The notes below the pieces were generated by a model. It ran no database searches, was not told the origin of the DNA, and saw only the letters and a list, made by a program, of their open reading frames with translations. A DNA stretch of 64,000 nt from Halopiger aswanensis (GTDB taxonomy: Archaea > Halobacteriota > Halobacteria > Halobacteriales > Natrialbaceae): contig NZ_RAPO01000001.1 in the NCBI RefSeq assembly GCF_003610195.1, forward strand, positions 1,178,001 through 1,242,000, in the 5' to 3' direction. This document shows, piece after piece, positions 58,521-64,000 of the stretch. The translations under genes and the position numbers were made by a program. Every line of letters begins with the position of its first letter. Position 1 is the stretch's first letter.

Positions 58521-59321
58521 CTACGGCTCGGTCGGCACCCGCTGCTGGACGAAGTTTCGCACCCGCTCGGTGTAGGTTCGCGGCCGGTGGAGGTTACAGA
58601 TGTGACCGGCGTCCGCGAGGACTTCGATCCGCCCGTCCTGGGCCGCCGCGGCGTGATCCTGTTCGCCGCGGCGCATGAGCTTGTCGTTCTCGCCGTTGAG
58701 GATCAGCGTCGGGCCGGGGTAGGTCGACAGTTTCGAGCGGAAATCCTGCCCCGCGATATCGGGGCCCGCATCGCCGAACTGCTTCGGGTAGAAGCCGGCC
58801 TCGATGATCTCGCGCTCGATATCCGGCGGGAGGTCGCGCTGGCGAACCCACCGCGTCGCGAACTCCTCGCCGGCGCGTTTGCCGACATCCGGCTTCGTCA
58901 GGAGCCGCGTGAGGCCGCCGGTTGCCCGCGTCATGATTCCCATGCCGCGAACCGGGTTCACGCTGGCGCCCGAGAGTACCAAGCCGTCGACGTTCGACGG
59001 GTAACGGTGGGCGTACTCCGTCACGACGTAGCCGCCAAGCGAGAGGCCGACGAGAATCGCCGTCCCGTCGGTGTGGGTTCGGATGGTGTCGTGAAGCTGG
59101 TCTATCGCGGGGTCCATCCGGAACTGTTCGCGGGCGCGCGAGCCGTGGCCCGGCAGATCGGGCGCGACGACGCGGAACTCGCCGGCGAGGTCGCGTCCCT
59201 GCGGCAGCCACATCTTTCGCGTCATGGCGGCGCCGTGGACGAAGACGATCGCCTGCGCGTCCGCGGGGCCGTCGACGTCGACGGCGCCCTCCGGTTCTCG
59301 ATCGGGCGGGGTTGTAGTCAT
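58521..59321 (-). CDS. Alpha/beta-hydrolase
   Basis: This 266-residue enzyme has the hydrolase fold: VFVHGAAMTRKMWLPQ (oxyanion HG), LPGHGSRAREQF, nucleophile elbow VGLSLGGYV (GLSLG), acid in LILNGENDKLM and histidine in DAGHICNLHRP. The catalytic Ser, Asp and His are all present. It could cleave esters, lactones or C-C bonds. It lies 91 bases upstream of the SDR-cupin-FAH operon on the same strand and probably feeds the same pathway. The ATG at 59321 is preferred over an upstream one. Confidence 0.83.
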   Translation of the reverse strand: MTTTPPDREPEGAVDVDGPADAQAIVFVHGAAMTRKMWLPQGRDLAGEFRVVAPDLPGHGSRAREQFRMDPAIDQLHDTIRTHTDGTAILVGLSLGGYVVTEYAHRYPSNVDGLVLSGASVNPVRGMGIMTRATGGLTRLLTKPDVGKRAGEEFATRWVRQRDLPPDIEREIIEAGFYPKQFGDAGPDIAGQDFRSKLSTYPGPTLILNGENDKLMRRGEQDHAAAAQDGRIEVLADAGHICNLHRPRTYTERVRNFVQQRVPTEP

Positions 59322-59473
59322 TGCCGGCGGTCGTATCACGAGCAGGTCCTTAGTAGTCGTGCCGGCTACTCGAGCGCGTAACGGTCGCACACGGCCGGAA
59401 GACTGTCTCCACCGACGGGAGTACCACCTGCGGAGAAGATTATGTTAAGCCGATAGCAGTGGTATGTGTACAC

Positions 59474-59908
59474 ATGTCTCGAAAGACGATGGTCGCGTAC
59501 GACGGCTCGCCCCAGGCCAAGGCGGCGCTCCGGTACGCGCTCGAGGAGTACCCCGAGGCGGAGATCACCGCAGTCCACGTTATCCGGCTCCCGGAGGGGT
59601 ACTGGACGCTGTTCGTCGAGTCGGAGGAGGACTTCCCGGGCCGCGAACGGGCGGAGGCGCAGGCCCGGGACCTCCTCGATGAGGCCGACGAGATGACGGC
59701 AGGGGCCGATCGCTCCCTCGAGACGGTGATAGTGAAAGGCGAACCCGCGCAGGAGCTCGTCGACTACGCGATCGACAACGACTTCGACCAGATCGTCATG
59801 GGCAGCCACGGGCGACAGGGGGCCAGCCGACTACTGTTCGGGAGCGTCGCCGAGAAAGTCGTGCGGCGAGCGCCCATGACCGTGGTGGTGGTCCACGAAA
59901 CGGAGTAA
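59474..59908 (+). CDS. Universal stress protein UspA
   Basis: This 144-residue single-domain Usp has the ATP-binding signature GSHGRQGASRLLFGSVAEKV (G2xG9xGS) near the C-terminus and MVAYDGSPQAKAALRYALEE at the start. The protein probably binds ATP and helps survival in stress. ATG at 59474 is used; an in-frame ATG at 59459 would add five residues. A TTATGTT element is near the expected promoter position. It is divergent from the hydrolase gene. Confidence 0.85.
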   Translation: MSRKTMVAYDGSPQAKAALRYALEEYPEAEITAVHVIRLPEGYWTLFVESEEDFPGRERAEAQARDLLDEADEMTAGADRSLETVIVKGEPAQELVDYAIDNDFDQIVMGSHGRQGASRLLFGSVAEKVVRRAPMTVVVVHETE

Positions 59909-59942
59909 CGCTCGTCCGGGCCGGCGATCGGAGCCTCGGCCA

Positions 59943-61649
<1,707 letters not shown>

Positions 61650-61673
61650 AGCGCCACTATCGACGGGATTCGC

Positions 61674-61681
61674 CTAAAGTA
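61674..61681 (-). promoter_or_regulatory. TATA promoter of the methylmalonyl-CoA mutase gene
   Basis: The minus strand reads TACTTTAG centred 28 bases before the ATG at 61649, supporting a leaderless mRNA. The palindrome TGGTACCA lies just upstream. Confidence 0.5.
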
Positions 61682-61781
61682 TTGGTACCACACACCACGA
61701 CACGAGTGAACTGAATCGCGCAGGAACGGGCGAGACGGTGCACTCGTGGGGCCGGGGTCGCTCCGCGCTCGCTGTCCCCGC

Positions 61782-62927
61782 TCACTTCCGCAGATGCCGG
61801 GCGATGATCTCCTTCTGTATCTCGCTGGTCCCTTCGTAGATCGTCGTCACCTTGGCGTCGCGGTAGTAGCGCTCGACGTCGAAATCGGTCGTGTAGCCGT
61901 AGCCGCCGTGGATCTGGACGGCCTCGTTGGCCACGTCGACCGCCGCCTCGCTGGCGAAGTACTTGGCCGTGCTGGCGGCCATCGGATCGACGTCGCCGTC
62001 GTTCTTCCGCGCCGCGTCGCGAGCGAGGAGTCGGGCCGCCTGCACCTGCGTCTGCATCTCCGCGAGTTTGTGCGCGATCGCCTGGTGGTCGGCGATCGGA
62101 TTGCCGAACTGCTCGCGCTCGGTCGCGTACTCGAGGGCGTCGTCCAGCGCCGCCTGCGCGAGCCCGACTGCCTGGCTCGCGATCGCGATCCGGCCGCCGG
62201 TCAGGATCGAGAAGGCGGCCTTCAGCCCCTTCCCGACCTCCGTCAGGCGGTTCTCCGCTGGAATCCGAACGTCGTCGAACACCAGCGTCGTCGTGTCGCT
62301 GGCCCGCAGGCCGAGTTTGTCCTCCTTCTTGCCGACCTCGAGGCCCGCCGCGTCCTTGGGCACGAGAAACTGGGTGATGGTGTCGGCATCCGAGTCACCG
62401 TTGGACTCGTCCGCTACCTTCGCAAACAAGATCACGACGCCGGAGCGCTCGCCGTTCGTAATCCACTGTTTCGTCCCGTTGAGCACGTACTCCTCCGACT
62501 CTTCGTCGAGCCGCGCCGTCGTACTCATCTCGGCGGGGTTCGATCCCGCGTCGGGTTCCGACAGCGCGAACGCGCCGACCGGTCGCCCGTCGACCATTTC
62601 GGGGAGCCATTCGTCCGTGTGGGATTCGGAACCGAACTCGCGGATGCAGGCGGTCGCGAGCGAGTGAACCGACAGCGCCGTCGCCAGCGAGAGGTGGCCG
62701 TAGGCGAGTTCCTCGTAGACGACGCTGGCCGTGAGCGGGTCGGCGTCGAACCCGCCGTACGCCTCGGGAACGGTGAGCCCGGTGAGATCGAGTTCCGCGA
62801 GGCCGTCCCAGACGTCCTCGGGAAACTCCCCGTTCGCATCTGCTTCCGCCGCGACGGGTCGTACCTCTCGCTCGACGAACTCCCGGACGCTGTCCCTGAC
62901 GAGTTCCTGTTCCGGTGAAAGCGACAT
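61782..62927 (-). CDS. Acyl-CoA dehydrogenase
   Basis: This 381-residue FAD enzyme introduces the alpha-beta double bond in acyl-CoA. Family features are AYGGFDADPLTASVVYEELA, FALSEPDAGSNPAEMST, GTKQWITNGERSGVVILFAK and the C-terminal IYEGTSEIQKEIIARHLRK, whose Glu is the catalytic base in the short-chain and branched-chain group. A branched or short acyl-CoA is likely. It lies upstream of the mutase gene on the same strand, 132 bases apart, in line with acyl or branched-chain amino acid breakdown. Start 62927 gives MSLSPEQELVRDS. Confidence 0.9.
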   Translation of the reverse strand: MSLSPEQELVRDSVREFVEREVRPVAAEADANGEFPEDVWDGLAELDLTGLTVPEAYGGFDADPLTASVVYEELAYGHLSLATALSVHSLATACIREFGSESHTDEWLPEMVDGRPVGAFALSEPDAGSNPAEMSTTARLDEESEEYVLNGTKQWITNGERSGVVILFAKVADESNGDSDADTITQFLVPKDAAGLEVGKKEDKLGLRASDTTTLVFDDVRIPAENRLTEVGKGLKAAFSILTGGRIAIASQAVGLAQAALDDALEYATEREQFGNPIADHQAIAHKLAEMQTQVQAARLLARDAARKNDGDVDPMAASTAKYFASEAAVDVANEAVQIHGGYGYTTDFDVERYYRDAKVTTIYEGTSEIQKEIIARHLRK

Positions 62928-63083
62928 GAGGCAAGTATTGCGGGCCGCCGTGGTAAACGTGCCGCCGAGCGGTCGGTCTCGAGGCGGAACCGCGAGAAGA
63001 TAGCGATTGCGACGGATCAGATAGCGCGCTGGTTCGTGTAATGATACCCACAACTACGTGTAATGGAGTCAATGTAACTACAT

Positions 63084-64000
63084 ATGAGCGATCCGTCAGC
63101 GCCGCCCGCGCGGACGTTCGAGTGGCTCGACGAGTCGATTCCCCGCTACGAGTCGTTTTTCTCGGTCCGCAAGCACCGCGAGCGCGATCGGGAACTCGCC
63201 GACGTACACGAGCACGTAACGTACGAAGGACTTGGCGAAAGCGCCGACGGGAACCCGATCTGGGCAGTGACCGTCGGCGAAGGCAGTCGGACCGCACTCC
63301 TGCTCGGCGCGCCCCATCCGAACGAACCGATCGGGTCGATGACCATCGATTTCCTCCTCCACGAACTCGCGACGAACGACGACCTCCGCGCGTCCCTCGA
63401 CTACGAGTTCGTCTGCGTCCCGGTCGCGGACCCGGACGGCGTCCGGCGGAACGAGGGCTGGTTCGACGGCCCGTTTACGCTCGCGAATTACGCGCAAAAC
63501 TTCTACCGGCCGCCGCCGGAACGTCAGGTCGAAGCCACGTTTCCGGTCGACCGCGAGGGTTACTCGTTCGACGACCCAATTCCGGCGACGCGAGCGCTGG
63601 CCGACCTGATCGGGGCCCGTCGCCCCGAGTTCGTCTACAGCTTCCACAACACCGCGTTCGGCGGCTGCTACTACGTCGTCACCGAACCGCTCGAGCCGCT
63701 ACACGACGCGCTGCGGTCGCTTCCGGCAGAATACGGCGTATCGCTCAACCGCGGCGAGCCGGAGCGGTTCATCGACGAGGCGTTCGACGACGCCGTCCGC
63801 CGGCTCCCGACGTTCGCGGATCGGTTCGACGCCGCCGAGACGGACGACGATGACGGAGAGGGTTCCGACGAACCGCTACTCGGCGGCAACGCCTACGATT
63901 ACGCGAGCCGCTTCGAGGACGACGTGGTCGAGTTCGCGGTCGAACTCCCGTACTTCTCCGCCCCGCGAATCGGCGATCAAACTCGACTCGAGCGCTCCCG
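63084..64000 (+). CDS. M14-type zinc carboxypeptidase-like protein (3' end cut by window)
   Basis: The visible 305 residues begin MSDPSAPPARTFEWLDESIP and show APHPNEPIGSMTIDFLLHEL, where His and Glu match the HxxE zinc motif of M14 peptidases. VCVPVADPDGVRRNEGWFDG and FVYSFHNTAFGGCYYVVTEP supply the third histidine. No signal peptide is seen, so it is probably cytosolic. The enzyme may hydrolyse peptides or amides, though some relatives act on acyl-amino acids. The frame is open to the last base, so the end lies beyond the window. Confidence 0.8.
   Translation, partial: MSDPSAPPARTFEWLDESIPRYESFFSVRKHRERDRELADVHEHVTYEGLGESADGNPIWAVTVGEGSRTALLLGAPHPNEPIGSMTIDFLLHELATNDDLRASLDYEFVCVPVADPDGVRRNEGWFDGPFTLANYAQNFYRPPPERQVEATFPVDREGYSFDDPIPATRALADLIGARRPEFVYSFHNTAFGGCYYVVTEPLEPLHDALRSLPAEYGVSLNRGEPERFIDEAFDDAVRRLPTFADRFDAAETDDDDGEGSDEPLLGGNAYDYASRFEDDVVEFAVELPYFSAPRIGDQTRLERS

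Overview
The window is about 64 kb of a high-GC haloarchaeal (class Halobacteria) chromosome. Several signs agree. Proteins are very acidic. Most promoters are an A/T-rich TATA element about 27 bases before a start codon, which implies leaderless mRNAs. The translation factors (aIF-2beta with a TRAM tail, aIF-1A) are archaeal. An F420-type LLM enzyme is present, CobY replaces the bacterial CobU, and C50 bacterioruberin genes are present. CTCGAG is strongly over-represented, which together with gene content suggests a Natrialbales-type organism such as Natrinema or Haloterrigena, but the genus is inference. I see no rRNA, no complete tRNA, no CRISPR, no transposase or integrase. The window reads as core chromosome with small accessory modules.

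Layout. 0.4-8.1 kb: a CapA-like Tat lipoprotein, a huge PAS/GAF histidine kinase and an F420-dependent-type oxidoreductase. 8.1-9.6 kb: a gene-poor stretch with a tRNA-like T-arm, then a small acidic protein and aIF-2beta. 9.66-15.8 kb: a tight corrinoid-salvage operon (HAD phosphatase, cbiB, cobS, cobY, cobT, cobD, cbiZ) behind one promoter that carries a palindrome. 15.8-22.2 kb: small conserved proteins, a lipoprotein, an FAH-family enzyme, a beta-propeller lipoprotein next to a YkgJ cysteine-cluster protein, aIF-1A and an SDR. 22.4-24.3 kb: a formate/nitrite-type channel fused to two universal-stress domains.

24.5-31 kb: bacterioruberin biosynthesis, with crtI, the lycopene elongase and the C50 hydratase on the plus strand, crtB on the minus strand, and a Bat-like regulator next to crtB. 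31-41 kb: an ornithine cyclodeaminase-like LOR/SDH protein, msrB, a YihY membrane protein, a short XPF-type nuclease, a phosphoribosyltransferase, a NAD(P)HX dehydratase-like protein and a MEDS/GAF histidine kinase whose transmitter is clearly paralogous to that of the first kinase. 41-50 kb: methyltransferase and aminotransferase pair, YchF GTPase, CstA, and a Get3/ArsA ATPase with a small partner.

50-64 kb: a membrane-fused spermidine synthase-like protein, a sugar isomerase, a metallophosphoesterase, threonine synthase, a catabolic module (SDR, cupin, FAH, and an alpha/beta hydrolase), UspA, the large subunit of methylmalonyl-CoA mutase, an acyl-CoA dehydrogenase, and a carboxypeptidase-like gene cut by the window end. 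The B12 salvage operon and the B12-dependent mutase fit together metabolically: salvaged cobamide would serve the mutase, which with the acyl-CoA dehydrogenase points to branched-chain, propionyl-CoA or odd-chain acyl metabolism.

I found no system that I can call clearly new. The best leads are the FNT-Usp-Usp fusion, an SDR that lacks the YxxxK motif in an SDR-cupin-FAH operon, conserved cysteines in a GAF-repeat kinase, and several strong inverted repeats in promoters and gene ends.
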